Assembly (NCBI GenBank): GCA_030043595.1
Contig: JASHXJ010000094.1
Coordinates: 1 to 6,239, forward strand
Reading direction: 5' to 3'
Length of the DNA stretch: 6,239 bases
Source of the DNA: Trebonia sp.
GTDB lineage: Bacteria > Actinomycetota > Actinomycetes > Streptosporangiales > Streptosporangiaceae
Both the position numbers and the translations under genes were made by a program. Numbering within the stretch: position 1 is the first letter of the stretch; each line of letters starts with the position of its first letter. This document shows, piece by piece, positions 6,102 to 6,239 of this stretch. The notes below the pieces were generated by a model, which worked only from the letters and a program-made list of their open reading frames with translations, searched no databases and was not told where the DNA came from.

Positions 6102-6173
6102 TCAACATAACGCCCTGGGGTCGTAGTGCTCATAGCGATACTGCAACGACGGGCGCTGGTGCCGCTTGGCCAT
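6102..6173 (-). CDS. Possible 23-residue small ORF on the - strand
   Basis: On the - strand an ATG at 6173 is preceded by a near-perfect Shine-Dalgarno (AGGAGG, 4 bases before the ATG). The ORF encodes a 23-residue peptide beginning MAKRHQRPSLQYRYEHY and ending in Leu-Cys before TGA (6102-6104). The peptide is basic and rich in Arg, His and Tyr, with no hydrophobic segment. I do not recognise it. It uses a TTA leucine codon (6108-6110), which is rare in GC-rich actinobacteria. The strong ribosome site argues for translation; the very short length and lack of a clear promoter in view argue for caution. It could be a small protein, a leader peptide, or a chance ORF. Confidence 0.3.
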   Translation of the reverse strand: MAKRHQRPSLQYRYEHYDPRALC

Positions 6174-6209
6174 GTGACCTCCTCACTTCAGGCCTTCGTG
6201 CAGTGGGTT

Positions 6210-6219
6210 GAGTTAACTC
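6210..6219. promoter_or_regulatory. 10-bp perfect palindrome, possible operator
   Basis: GAGTTAACTC reads the same on both strands and has an AT-rich core in GC-rich surroundings. It lies about 36 bases upstream of the ATG of the small - strand ORF and is followed at once by another short inverted repeat (CGGGCC and GGCCCG, 6221-6234). A regulator binding site controlling a gene on either side is plausible but unproven. Confidence 0.35.
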
Positions 6220-6239
6220 CCGGGCCAGGGCCCGTACCC

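Larger units (their letters stand above)
6050..6239. other. Intergenic stretch to the window edge, no confident gene
   Basis: No clear protein or RNA gene is visible in these 190 bases. Base composition is noticeably less GC-rich around 6093-6150 than in the genes. The stretch holds a GC hairpin (6069-6092), a possible 23-codon ORF on the - strand, a 10-bp palindrome (6210-6219) and a short GC inverted repeat (6221-6234). This looks like a regulatory gap between the mnmA unit and genes beyond the right edge. Confidence 0.6.

Noticed and set aside
1837..6193. A shared 9-base word (GCCTGAAGT) before etfB on the + strand and before the small ORF on the - strand
   Set aside because: It is a single short match between two sites in 6 kb, with different flanks. 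Chance is enough to explain it.
6050..6239. A tRNA or structured RNA gene in the right-hand gap
   Set aside because: No cloverleaf with a TTCRA-type T-arm and matching acceptor ends could be found, and the hairpins present are short and separate.

Overview
This window is about 6.2 kb of very GC-rich chromosomal DNA in which every assigned gene lies on the + strand. Codon third positions are almost all G or C, GTG and TTG starts are plausible, and two genes may be leaderless behind TANNNT -10 boxes. Together with the protein sequences this points to a member of the Actinomycetota. The genus cannot be fixed from this sequence alone.

Left part, one-carbon and purine metabolism: the 3' end of purH (the AICAR transformylase half, with its N-terminal IMP cyclohydrolase domain off the left edge) is followed 8 bases later by folD. 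FolD makes 10-formyl-tetrahydrofolate, the one-carbon donor used by the PurH transformylase, so the pair is functionally coherent. The start of folD is damaged. A Shine-Dalgarno and ATG sit where expected, but one G appears to be missing near 983, which puts the first six codons in a different frame from the rest of the gene.

Middle part, electron transfer: a 41-base gap holding a perfect inverted repeat and a possible -10 box leads to etfB and etfA, 19 bases apart and each with a good ribosome binding site. They encode the two subunits of electron transfer flavoprotein, which carries electrons from acyl-CoA and other flavin dehydrogenases to the membrane quinone pool.

Right part, tRNA thiolation: a cysteine desulfurase and mnmA (tRNA 2-thiouridylase) form a sulfur-donor and sulfur-user pair for 2-thiouridine at the wobble position. 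Both start codons lie exactly 9 bases downstream of a TANNNT hexamer, which suggests that each is separately transcribed with little or no leader. A perfect 14-bp hairpin ends the mnmA unit. The last 190 bases are intergenic and hold a 10-bp palindrome, smaller hairpins and a possible 23-codon ORF on the - strand with a strong ribosome binding site.

This is mostly ordinary housekeeping sequence. I see no mobile element, CRISPR array, tRNA, rRNA or novel defence system. The points worth a second look are the folD frame break, the paired leaderless-type starts, the inverted repeats in the gaps and the small - strand ORF.
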